Notes: generated by a model not told the origin, from the sequence alone. A DNA stretch of 12,462 bases from Baffinella frigidus (GCA_026770585.1 MU646516.1:396842-409303), one strand, 5' to 3'. Counted from the stretch's first letter, positions 1 to 6,507 are shown. Program-made: numbers and translations.

Positions 1-377
1 GGGCTGCCAGAGGAAGTGCATCCGCTTCGCGTCCTTCAACACCTCCCGCACCTGTGTTGGACACAGGACGTGATCAGTAGTAATTTGCGGACGTGTAGAG
101 GGACCGGTGGTAATTTACAGACGTGGAGAGCGTGTTTGGTAGTAATTTGGGGACGTGGAGAGGGCTAGCGGGCTGCCAGAGGAAGTGCATCCGCTTCGAG
201 TCCTTCAACACCTCCCGGACCTGTGTTGGACACAGGACGTGACGTGTTTAGTTGTGATGTGTGTAGTAATTTACTACATGAGTTCTGCAGTAATTGGCGG
301 ACGTGTTGAGGGACCAGTAGTAATTTACGGACGTGTAGAGCGTGTTCAGTAGTAATTTGGGGACGTGCAGAGGGCTA
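1..377 (+). repeat. 169-bp higher-order tandem repeat, two copies
   Basis: A block of about 73 bp beginning gggctgccagaggaagtg occurs at 1-73 and again at 170-242 with a few substitutions. Each copy is followed by a run of about 32-bp subunits built on gtagtaatttNNggacgtg (76-169 and 284-377). The larger period is therefore 169 bp. Each 73-bp block contains the dyad cctgtgttggacacagg (51-67 and 220-236). The second copy carries an extra AT-rich segment at about 243-283. Short frames here are shadows of the repeat. The left end is open, so the array may continue outside the window. Confidence 0.85.
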
Positions 378-386
378 GAGGGGGTT

Positions 387-388
<2 letters not shown>

Positions 389-480
<92 letters not shown>

Positions 481-486
481 GGTTGT
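389..486 (+). repeat. TTGAGGG telomere-variant microsatellite
   Basis: About 14 uninterrupted copies of the 7-mer gggttga (TTGAGGG) fill this stretch. It differs by one base from the TTTAGGG telomere repeat, which is present in degenerate form just downstream. It reads as an interstitial variant telomeric array. Frames across it give a repeated Pro/Gln/Ser/Thr peptide on the minus strand, which is not evidence of a gene. Confidence 0.95.
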
Positions 487-487
487 A

Positions 488-539
488 GGGCTGCCAGAGG
501 AAGTGCATCCTCTTCGCGCCCCTCAACACTTCCCGCCCC
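488..539 (+). repeat. Third, truncated copy of the 73-bp block
   Basis: The first 50 bases or so of the 1-73 block recur here (gggctgccagaggaagtg onward) and run straight into the 525-603 block. The TTGAGGG array therefore sits between copies of the same unit, as if it expanded inside the higher-order repeat. Confidence 0.8.
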
Positions 540-603
540 TTTCGGGCTTAGGGTTTAGGGCTCAAGGATGATGGATTATGGATTAGGGTTGAGGAATTTG
601 AGG
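525..603 (+). repeat. 79-bp block, copy 1 (with 720-799)
   Basis: This segment contains acacttcccgcccctttcgg, telomere-like ttagggtttaggg and ggatgatggattatggatta. It recurs at 720-799 with only a few changes. The two copies flank the dispersed repeat at 603-718. Confidence 0.88.
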
Positions 604-718
604 TCGCCCTTTGAGCCATTGGGTCGCCCTTGGAGCCGTTTTCTTCTCAAAATCGACTTTTGAATACCGTTTTCCCTCAAAAATGACTTTGAAATACCCC
701 CCCCTCCAGCCCTGCATG
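603..718 (+). repeat. Dispersed repeat D, copy 1 (with 6643-6763)
   Basis: The sequence includes two versions of a cgccctttgagccattgggt motif, then segments around cgacttttgaatacc and a C-rich tract. It matches 6643-6763 in the same orientation with moderate divergence. No coding sense is evident. The ttgagcc motif also appears in the minisatellite near 10950. Confidence 0.85.
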
Positions 719-719
719 G

Positions 720-880
720 AACACTTCCCGCCCCTTTCGGGTTTAGGGTTTAGGGCTTAAGGATGATGGATTATGGATTAGGGTTGAGGGATTTGAGGTT
801 CAGGGTTTAGGGTTTAGGGTCAAGGGTTTAGGGTGTAAGGTTTAGGGGTTTAGGGTTCAGGGTTCATGGTTTCGGGTTTC
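720..880 (+). repeat. 79-bp block copy 2 and degenerate TTTAGGG tract
   Basis: Positions 720-799 repeat 525-603. From about 790 to 880 the sequence is a run of degenerate telomeric heptamers (gggtttaggg, gggttcaggg, gggtttcggg). This is interstitial telomeric sequence, since unrelated repeats continue on both sides. Confidence 0.85.
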
Positions 881-982
881 GGGTATACGGGACCCTACGT
901 GAGGGGATGGGGTGAAAGGATGGGGTTTAGGGCTTAGGTTTCAGGTTTCAGGTTGTAGATTGTACAGTATAGGGTGGTAGGG
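881..982. other. G-rich decayed telomere-like sequence
   Basis: This stretch holds scattered ggggatggggt and tttagggcttaggttt words that look like decayed telomeric DNA. I see no gene or hairpin in it. Confidence 0.5.
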
Positions 983-1160
983 TATCCCTTAAATGCCCAG
1001 TAGGATCATACGCCCTACGGTAGGGCCCTAGGACCTGCCTAGGACATCTCGCCGGTCAATTTTGACCGGCTGGCCACTTAAGGGATAGGGTTAAGGGTTT
1101 GACCGTGGCAGCGTCCCCTCGCTTTGCAGGCTCGATCAGCTTATGCACCAGCGGGTTCGG
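983..1160 (+). repeat. Duplicated block B, copy 1
   Basis: The segment 997-1160 matches 1178-1344: a ccagtagg start, a ccctacggtagggccctagg dyad, a ccggtcaattttgaccgg hairpin (about 1051-1068), then ggccacttaaggg and the 52-bp R repeat. Its outer ends are an imperfect inverted pair, tatcccttaaatgccc (983-998) and ggccacttaagggata (1072-1087). This suggests a degraded foldback element inside the duplicated block. Confidence 0.75.
1101..1152 (+). repeat. R repeat, copy 1
   Basis: This 52-bp unit starts gaccgtggcagcgtcccctc and ends cttatgcaccagc. Other copies are at 1288-1339, 2044-2095 and 2219-2270, differing by a few bases. The copies are dispersed and all in the same orientation. They do not form a tandem array. 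Confidence 0.9.
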
Positions 1161-1177
1161 GTTTAGGTTTCGTGAGG

Positions 1178-1344
1178 CCAGTAGGCTCATACCCCCTACC
1201 GTAGGGCCCTAGGTTTAGGGTTTAGCCAGGACCTCTTGCCGGGTCAAATTTGACCGGCTGGCCACTTAAGGTATAGGGGTGAGGGGGGACCGTGGCAGCG
1301 TCCCCTCGCTTGGCAGGCTCGGTGAGCTTATGCACCAGCGGGGG
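1178..1344 (+). repeat. Duplicated block B, copy 2
   Basis: This is the second copy of the 997-1160 block. It carries a short telomeric insertion (ggtttagggtttag, near 1213-1226) inside the unit and its own ccgggtcaaatttgaccgg hairpin, and it ends with R repeat copy 2 (1288-1339). Confidence 0.85.
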
Positions 1345-1363
1345 TGGCCGTATGTGTTAGGGT

Positions 1364-1478
1364 AGGTCCACTGTATCAGGGGTCGACATACCTTGATGTG
1401 TACCGGAGATCCAGTAGATGGACGCCTTCCTGTAGATGGACGCCTTGCGGGGGTGGCAGCGCCCATGAGTATGAGGTA
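1364..1478 (+). repeat. Block C, copy 1 (empty site for M1)
   Basis: This stretch of about 115 bp begins aggtccactgtatcaggg, contains a tandem tagatggacgcctt pair, and ends gcgcccatgagtatgaggta. It recurs at 1639-1756 at more than 95% identity by eye. Here it continues directly into ctggtcacta. In copy 2 the same junction is split by a 183-bp hairpin element, so this copy shows the pre-insertion site (TA at 1477-1478). Confidence 0.93.
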
Positions 1479-1536
1479 CTGGTCACTACGAAGGAATCCT
1501 CCCACAGCGGGCTACGAAGGATTTCTTGGTGGCTGG

Positions 1537-1581
1537 GACACCATAAGAGGATAATCCTAAGGATTATCCTCTTATGGTGTC
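1537..1581. repeat. Perfect 21-bp-arm hairpin
   Basis: The arms at 1537-1557 (gacaccataagaggataatcc) and 1561-1581 are exact reverse complements around a 3-nt loop. It lies between the two block C copies. It could be a minimal foldback element or a small structured RNA. No terminator logic applies in a nuclear genome. Confidence 0.9.
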
Positions 1582-1592
1582 GATCAAGTCTG

Positions 1593-1605
1593 CCCCCCCC
1601 CCCCC
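1593..1605 (+). repeat. Poly-C tract
   Basis: Thirteen consecutive C residues. C/G homopolymers recur in the window (2519-2530, 6538-6548, 9413-9425), usually next to a repeat boundary. Confidence 0.9.
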
Positions 1606-1638
1606 ACTCTCCTCACTCCAATAACCCTCTTTTAGGGC

Positions 1639-1756
1639 AGGTCCACTGTACTATCAGGGGTTGACATACCTTGATGTGTACCGGAAATCCAGTAGATGGA
1701 CGCCTTCCTGTAGATGGACGCCTTGCGGGGGTGGCAGCGCCCATGAGTATGAGGTA
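1639..1756 (+). repeat. Block C, copy 2 (filled site for M1)
   Basis: Near-identical to 1364-1478, including the tandem tagatggacgcctt pair. The right end gaggta is followed by element M1, and after M1 the block C flank ctggtcact resumes at 1942, as in copy 1. Confidence 0.93.
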
Positions 1757-1939
1757 GAGCTATTCCGGTAGGACTTGTCGCGTTTTCGAATTTGGGATTT
1801 GAGAATTTCAGACTTCATTTGTACCATGCGATTTGAAACAGTGTGTTTTAAAACGTTTTACGACCTTTAAAACCTTTTTGAAGTCTGAAATCTTGAAATC
1901 TCGAATTCGAAAACGCGACAAGTCCTACCGGAATAGCTC
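1757..1939. mobile_element. Element M1: 183-bp MITE with TA duplication
   Basis: The ends are a long inverted repeat: left arm 1757-1817, right arm 1879-1939. The outer 36 bp (gagctattccggtaggactt onward) are perfect, and 56 of 61 positions match overall, around a 61-bp AT-rich centre. The element is flanked by TA at 1755-1756 and 1940-1941. Comparison with 1471-1485 shows one TA and no element, so the insertion and the 2-bp duplication are seen directly. TA duplication is typical of Tc1/mariner-superfamily transposition; that assignment is inference. It has no coding capacity. Confidence 0.93.
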
Positions 1940-2004
1940 TACTGGTCACTTAAGGGATAGGATTTGCTCGGGTACCGCGAGAACGAGGCCCACGGAGCGC
2001 GATG

Positions 2005-2042
2005 GTCTGAGGTTTAGGGTTTAGGGTTTAGGGGTGAGGGGT
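2005..2042 (+). repeat. Interstitial TTTAGGG tract
   Basis: Three clean tttaggg units and degenerate neighbours (ggtgaggggt) precede R repeat copy 3. At 2168-2215 the complementary form (ttaaaccctgaaacc, gagccctaaa) appears on the same strand, so telomeric words occur in both orientations within 200 bp. Confidence 0.85.
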
Positions 2043-2043
2043 T

Positions 2044-2270
2044 GACCGTGGCAGCGTCCCCTCGCTTGGCTGGCTCGGTGAGCTTATGCACCAGCGGGGG
2101 TGGCCGTGGCAGCGCGGCGTATTGCGACATAACGTTGGTCTCGGTTCAGAGTTTCGGGGTCGTGACGGCCCTTAAACCCTGAAACCTGAGCCCCGAGCCC
2201 TAAAAGGGTCAAGGGTTTGACCGTGGCAGCGTCCCCCCGCTTGGCAGGCTCGGTGAGCTTATGCACCAGC
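2044..2270 (+). repeat. R repeat copies 3 and 4 with intervening segment
   Basis: R copies lie at 2044-2095 and 2219-2270. The 120 bp between them include a cgtattgcgacataacgttg segment without another copy here, and reverse-oriented telomere-like words. Copy 4 fuses directly to the S repeat through the shared cttatgcaccagc. Confidence 0.85.
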
Positions 2271-2406
2271 ATCGCGAAGTCCTCCATCCTCCCAAACCCT
2301 GCGGGAGTGACCACGCCCGCAAATTACCACAGATCGCGTGGGTAGATTTCTACGGAAAACGTGCGCTCCCTCCCAAGAACAACCCGAGGCCTGTTACAAA
2401 CGGCTT
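2259..2406 (+). repeat. S repeat, copy 1
   Basis: This 148-bp segment runs from cttatgcaccagcatcgcg to gttacaaacggctt and matches 2674-2824 with seven substitutions across the reading frame. The frame gives MHQHREVLHPPKPCG and onward. Five of the seven differences change the amino acid, so the pair shows no sign of protein-level constraint. I call it a dispersed repeat. A 38-bp partial copy follows at 2403-2440. Confidence 0.85.
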
Positions 2407-2493
2407 ATGCACCAGCATCGCGAAATCCTCCATCCTTCAACCTGCCGTAAGCCGAGGGAGCAACGTTGAGGGGATCAGACGCGCCATACAGTA

Positions 2494-2622
2494 CAGGGGT
2501 ACCTCGCTCATAAGAAACCGCCCCCCCCCCTAGGACCCCCCTAGGACCCCCCTAGGACCCTAGGCATGGTCCTACTGTAGGGTCCTAGGGGGAGGCGGTT
2601 TCTTATGAGCGAGGTAACCCTG
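2494..2622. mobile_element. Element E, copy 1 (complete foldback)
   Basis: Termini are inverted: caggggtacctcgctcataa at the left and its complement ending gaggtaaccctg at the right, both bounded by TA (2492-2493, 2623-2624). The arms continue through aagaaaccgcc. The centre is a cluster of cctagg palindromes and C-runs. Related copies are at 7085, 7263 and 9300. Translating the left arm gives the peptide GTSLIRN and the right arm gives MSEVTLY, so those frames are element shadows. Confidence 0.9.
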
Positions 2623-2673
2623 TACCCTGCACCCGAAACCGCGAAACCCGAAACCCAGAAAACTGAAGATCCG

Positions 2674-2824
2674 CTTATGCACCAGCATCGCGAAATCCTC
2701 CATCCTCCCAGACCCTGCGGGAGTGACCACGCCCGCAAATTACTACAGATCGCGTGGGTAGATTTCTACAGAAAACGTGCTGTCCCGCCCAAGAACAACC
2801 CGAGGCCTGTTACAAACGGCTTTC
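2674..2824 (+). repeat. S repeat, copy 2
   Basis: The second copy of the 2259-2406 unit, starting immediately after the E element and a short caaacccgaaaccc-type linker. It ends at gttacaaacggcttt, after which the two copies diverge. Confidence 0.88.
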
Positions 2825-3160
2825 TCCATAACCTAACCCAGACGTTAATCATCCATAGGACCCTGCGGTAGGCCATCCGTAGGGTCAGCTTATGCCCTGA
2901 AAACCCTGAAAACTGAAGGTCAGCTTATGAGCATCGCGAAATCCTCCATCCTCCCAGACCCTGCGGGAGCGCCAAATTCACTCAGACATAACTACCACCA
3001 GGATAAACCCTCAGGGTTTATCCCTTAGTGAATTGGACCACACGTCTCAATATCGCGATTTGGTTCATTTCTGGTGGCAGGTGGTAGGGAGTGGACCCAG
3101 ATTCCGCAGCAACCTGCCAAACTGCAGTCCTCCCAGACCCTGCGGGAGCGCCAAATAGTA
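2825..3160. repeat. Mosaic of partial S repeats with a hairpin
   Basis: The S fragment tcctcccagaccctgcggga recurs at about 2948-2967, 3128-3147 and (with one change) 3309-3328, each followed by gcgcca. After the first sits a foldback: outer arms at 2972-2982 and 3027-3036 (agtgaattgg type) and an inner perfect 11-bp-arm palindrome at 3001-3023. No gene is seen. A 64-aa minus-strand frame at 3025-3219 crosses repeat junctions and is not credible. Confidence 0.7.
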
Positions 3161-3301
3161 ATCTCATCCGCACGAGTATTTATGATGAATACGCACCGGC
3201 AACGAAGTTTACTACACAATTGTTTTAATAACTACTAGTATGATCGATTTGTGTATTCGTTGCCTTTGCGTATTTATCATACATACTCGCCGCGATGAAA
3301 T
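3161..3301. mobile_element. Element J, copy 1 (single-unit foldback)
   Basis: Imperfect inverted ends, atctcatccgcacgagtat at the left and the complement of atttcatcgcggcgagtat at the right, enclose inner arms containing ggcaacgaa and acacaa. The internal motif ggcaacgaagtttactacac matches the two units at 10211-10350 and 10357-10496. A TA precedes the left end, but no matching TA follows the right end, so its target duplication is unclear. It is older and more diverged than the 10-kb copies. Confidence 0.75.
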
Positions 3302-3889
3302 CCGCCATCCTCCCAGACCCTACGGGAGCGCCATGGCGCGGTGAGCACCTCTGCCTCCGTGGCTAGAGCTCTTGTCAGCTTAGCGATCGGATGCCCGTTT
3401 GGATCACCCCCTGGACGGTTTTACAGAGTCTGACCACGGAAGGTGGAGGCCTTCCGTGGTCAAGACACCTTTCAAGAACTTCCTCCTCTGTCTCATAGAG
3501 TCTATTTGGGATGCCTCTGTGGCTGGAGCTCTTGTGAGCTCAACGAGCCCACCTCCGTGGCTGAAGCTCGTGTCAGCTTAACGATCGGATGCCCGTTTGG
3601 ATCACCCCCTGGACGGTTTTACAGAGTCTGACCACGGAAGGTGGAGGCCTTCCGTGGTCAAGACACCTTTCAAGAACTTCCTCCTCTGTCTCATAGAGTC
3701 TATTTGGGATGCCTCTGTGGCTGGAGCTCTTGTGAGCTCAACGAGCCCACCTCCGTGGCTGAAGCTCGTGTCAGCTTAACGATCGGATGCCCGTTTGGAT
3801 CACCCCCTGGACGGTTTTACAGAGTCTGACCACGGAAGGTGGAGGCCTTCCGTGGTCAAGACACCTTTCAAGAACTTCCTCCTCCGTCT

Positions 3890-3931
3890 TTATCTCAGAA
3901 AACGAGTTCTAAAACTCGTTTTCTTAAGTAA
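3890..3931. mobile_element. 42-bp deletion derivative of element P
   Basis: This insertion in monomer 3 starts ttatctcagaaaacgagttc and ends cttaagtaa. It is bounded by GTCT at 3886-3889 and 3932-3935, where monomers 1 and 2 have a single GTCT (3490-3493, 3688-3691). It equals the first 40 or so bases of the 150-bp element in monomer 4, joined to that element's last bases. The simplest reading is an internal deletion of 108 bp. Confidence 0.9.
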
Positions 3932-4133
3932 GTCTCATAGAGTCTATTTGGGATGCCTCTGTGGCTGGAGCTCTTGTGAGCTCAACGAGCCCACCTCCGT
4001 GGCTGAAGCTCGTGTCAGCTTAACGATCGGATGCCCGTTTGGATCACCCCCTGGACGGTTTTACAGAGTCTGACCACGGAAGGTGGAGGCCTTCCGTGGT
4101 CAAGACACCTTTCAAGAACTTCCTCCTCCGTCT

Positions 4134-4283
4134 TTATCTCAGAAAACGAGTTCTAAAACTCGTTTTCTTAAGTCAATCCCCCTACAAATTCGTCAACTTA
4201 TTCTTTACTCTCCGCATAAGTTGACAAATTTATAGGGGAATTGACTTAAGAAAACGAGTTTTAGAACTCGTTTCCTGAGATAA
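4134..4283. mobile_element. Element P: 150-bp foldback with GTCT duplication
   Basis: The arms 4134-4201 and 4216-4283 are 68 bp each with four mismatches, around a 14-nt loop. The flanks are GTCT at 4130-4133 and 4284-4287; the unoccupied monomers have one GTCT. Each arm contains a smaller palindrome (aaaacgag/ctcgtttt), so the element is a hairpin of hairpins. A 4-bp duplication does not fit the TA-type elements nearby, so a different mobilising enzyme is likely. No coding capacity. Confidence 0.92.
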
Positions 4284-4458
4284 GTCTCATAGAGTCTATT
4301 TGGGATGCCTCTGTGGCTGGAGCTCGTGTGAGCTCAACGAGCCCACCTCCGTGGCTGGAGCTCGTGTCAGCTTCACGATCGGATGCCCGTTTGGACCACC
4401 CCCTAGAAGGGTTTGTCAGGTTTTACAGAGTCTGACCACGGAAGGTGGAGGCCATTTC

Positions 4459-4620
4459 ATGCAAAAGGCTAACGCCAGCGAGGTACTCAGAGCCTACGGA
4501 TTGCCTACGGTAGGAGCCCCCCTCCTACGACTTGTAAAGATCTTTTTGTTTTAAACGTCGTAGGAGGAGGGGGGGTTCCTACCGTAGGCTAAGGGGTCCG
4601 CTGGCGTTAGCTTTTCGCAT
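4459..4620. mobile_element. Element F, copy 1
   Basis: A 162-bp foldback with ends atgcaaaaggctaacgccag and the complement ending ctggcgttagcttttcgcat. The inner arms contain cctacggtaggagccccc and ctcctacgact with complements. It interrupts the fifth 198-bp monomer inside that monomer's own hairpin, between ggtggaggcc and the ttacgtggtcagacacc continuation. A clean target duplication is not visible. A second copy is at 6101-6251. Confidence 0.9.
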
Positions 4621-4660
4621 TAACTTACGTGGTCAGACACCTTTGCCGAGCTTCCTGCTC

Positions 4661-4766
4661 TGTCTCAGTCTGTTTGGGATCACCAGTTTGGTGAGCCCGG
4701 GCAGTTTTCCGCTCCAAGGTTCACGAATTTGTACCGCATACCCAGCATGTCAACTTGAGAATCGTC
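4661..4766 (+). repeat. Dispersed repeat T, copy 1 (with 10512-10617)
   Basis: Begins tgtctcagtctgtttggga, then a ccagtttggtgagcc hairpin-like segment, ttttccgctccaa and cccagcatgt. It matches 10512-10617 at about 85% by eye. Its first 20 bases also occur at 9461-9480 and 9599-9618, and it overlaps the tail of the 198-bp monomer (ctcatagagtctatttggga), so the satellite may derive from this dispersed repeat. Confidence 0.85.
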
Positions 4767-4769
4767 CGC

Positions 4770-5845
4770 CCTCGAGAAACCCGGCCCTCGAGAGCTGTTG
4801 AGGAATGTGGCTGCACCCCCCCCACATCACCACCCTCCCCCCGCCAACCCAGCCCAGGGCCTGGGGGCGGCGGGGAGCACGGCGCGAATCAGCCTATCTG
4901 TTTCGTCTCCACTGCCTCCACCAAATAGACGCCTTGCTGAGCCCAGCCACGTCCCCGAAACCCGCTCTCCCGATAATAGATAGGGAACCCTACAATGAGA
5001 CGGCAGCGCGGGGCGGGCTGACATTCAACGATGCGGGGAAGGAAGCGCTGATGGGCGCCTGTGCAGGGTGGGAAATATGTGAATGGGGGGAGGCGGGAAG
5101 CGCGGCGAGACAGACCTTTGATGAAGACGAGAGGTGGTGACGCAGCGACGGCAAATGTGGAATGTGGCAACTTTTGATTCAAACTTCGTGGGTCTAAAAT
5201 TCACTAAAAGTTGACCTCTCTCAAAAGTCCACTTTTTTCGCCCAGGGATTTTGATGGTTGCGAAGGTGAGGAGTCTCTCTCTCTCCTCGACAGTACGCCC
5301 TCCTATCATGTGTTTTGTTGCGAATGAGAGAGATCGATGTGCCCGCTGCCAGTCTTTCTCTTTCTTGAGTGTCGTGCGGCGATTGGAAGATGATGGGCGG
5401 GTAGGAATCGATCACAGTTTTCGAAAAAGTTCAGGGATTTTGCACTTGTGAGCGCGGGGTGGTTCCCCTGGCGATTTGTTCATCGAGCACGGATGGCGGA
5501 GAGGCGTGGATGTGCAGGATTGTGTGGCGCGTCCGACCCCTTGACGTTTGTCCCTTGGCTTACTGCAGGAGGTGTAGAGAGCGCCCTCGCGTCGCGTCGC
5601 GTTGGCACCCTGGGCGGACTCTGCCTGGGTAGCACTGGGGATGAGCGACCTGATCGGAGCGGGAGGAAACATCTCGTACGATGCCTTCACAGAGATCCGT
5701 CAGCTGGTCTCCCCCCACCTCGTAGCTCTGCCTCACTCGGGCTGACCGACTATTCTGAAGTTGTCATGTTGGGTTTGCGGTACAAATCCGTCAACTTTTG
5801 AGTGGAAAAGAGCTCGGGCTCGAATGGTGCGCACCAAGACTGACG
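4770..5845. other. Low-repeat island, possible exon-bearing region
   Basis: This is the longest stretch with no hairpin element or duplicate elsewhere in the window. Frames on both strands are open for about 60-117 codons, and none dominates. Two plus-strand segments read somewhat like protein. One is the tail of a frame at 4805-5140 (REPYNETAARGGLTFNDAGK onward, ending in an acidic stretch). The other starts at the ATG at 5641, whose frame runs upstream to a stop at 5575 and ends at about 5745 (MSDLIGAGGNISYDAFTEIR onward). A ttggcttactgcag sequence before 5570 resembles a 3' splice site. A CT microsatellite lies near 5273-5286. I do not recognise a family. Confidence 0.3.
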
Positions 5846-5847
5846 CA

Positions 5848-5971
5848 GAGGGAACTCTGAAGCAAATTGGACCGTTTCTTGGGCAGATTTTCAAGGGGAT
5901 GTACTGGCATCGCAGTGCATCCCCTTGAAAATCTGCCCAGGAAAAGGTCCAATTTGCTTCAGAGTTCCCTC
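5848..5971. mobile_element. Element N1: near-perfect 124-bp hairpin
   Basis: The arms 5848-5901 and 5918-5971 (gagggaactctgaagcaaat outermost) match at 52 of 54 positions around a 16-nt loop. Flanks allow a CA duplication (5846-5847, 5972-5973), but there is no empty site to confirm it. It is either a young foldback element or a hairpin RNA precursor. It lies at the border between the low-repeat island and the next repeat zone. Confidence 0.88.
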
Positions 5972-6100
5972 CAGGGTGGATAGACTTCGACGAAGCTAGA
6001 CCTCCCCGCCCCTCTGCGTGCCTTCGCCACCCCTACCCGGTGCCAGCATGCCCTCCCGGGGCGTTCCACCCATCAACCAACCAACCTTCCAACCACCATC

Positions 6101-6251
6101 ATGCAAAAAGCTAACGCCAGCGAGGTACTTACAGCCTACGGATTGCCTACGGTAGGAGCCCCCCTCCTACGACTTTTTGCTTTAAAAGTCGTAGGAGGAG
6201 GGGGGGTTCCTACCGTATGCTAAGGGGTCCGCTGGCGTTAGCTTCTGGCAT
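6101..6251. mobile_element. Element F, copy 2
   Basis: Same termini and inner arms as 4459-4620 (atgcaaaaagctaacgccag; ccgctggcgttagcttctgg). The central loop is about 11 bp shorter. Flanks are unrelated to copy 1 (a caaccaaccaacc tract at left, tacccagggtt at right), so this is an independent insertion. The 125 bp before it (5975-6100) hold nothing I can name. Confidence 0.9.
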
Positions 6252-6275
6252 TACCCAGGGTTCAAATCGTCTTTT

Positions 6276-6507
6276 CAGGGTGTAGGGACTAGGGTTCGGT
6301 TGACGGGAAATCGGCAAACCCTCAATTTGAATCAGTCCCACTCTGAGGGCTGGCGGAATCTACTAGGAAAGTGAAACGTTGCAGTCCTGGGGGTATTGCG
6401 GATTTGTAAGGCATATGTTTGGGGTTTTAGGGTTTGGGGTTTAGGGTTTTAGGGTTCAGGGTCTAGGATTCGGTTCACCGGAAATCGGCAAACCCTCGAT
6501 TTGAACT
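6276..6507 (+). repeat. Direct repeat pair with telomeric tract between
   Basis: A segment of about 50 bp containing gggaaatcggcaaaccctc occurs at 6276-6332 and 6457-6506. The space between ends in degenerate TTTAGGG sequence (6419-6460, ggttttagggtttggggttt). The arrangement resembles the 525-799 region, where a duplicated block also flanks telomere-like DNA. Confidence 0.82.

Larger units (their letters stand above)
3345..4453 (+). repeat. 198-bp tandem array (minisatellite)
   Basis: Monomers start (ggatcaccccctggacgg) at 3401, 3599, 3797, 4041 and, diverged, 4393, with a partial unit before the first. The first two look identical base for base. Spacing is 198, 198, 244 and 352 bp; the excess in the last two is exactly explained by insertions of 46 and 154 bp (element plus 4-bp duplication). 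Each monomer has a perfect 13-bp-arm hairpin (tgaccacggaagg with its complement, 6-nt loop; 3431-3462 in the first). The period is divisible by 3, so repeated identical frames of about 60 aa appear, but each is closed by a stop. Confidence 0.95.

Noticed and set aside
389-486. CRISPR-like array of short repeats
   Set aside because: These are contiguous 7-mers without spacers, a telomere-variant microsatellite.
1537-1581. Bacterial intrinsic terminator
   Set aside because: The hairpin is perfect but is not followed by a T-run, and nothing else in the window is prokaryotic.
3399-4073. Repeated identical 60-aa frames suggesting a repeat protein
   Set aside because: The 198-bp period preserves frame, but a stop ends each monomer's frame, so no continuous repeat protein exists.
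5412-5801. Overlapping 92- and 117-codon frames on opposite strands as genes
   Set aside because: Both are open over the same GC-rich stretch, neither has a recognisable domain or start context, and a third frame in the same place looks more protein-like.
6250-6275. ggttcaaatc resembling a tRNA T-loop
   Set aside because: The upstream sequence is element F; no acceptor, D or anticodon stems can be drawn.
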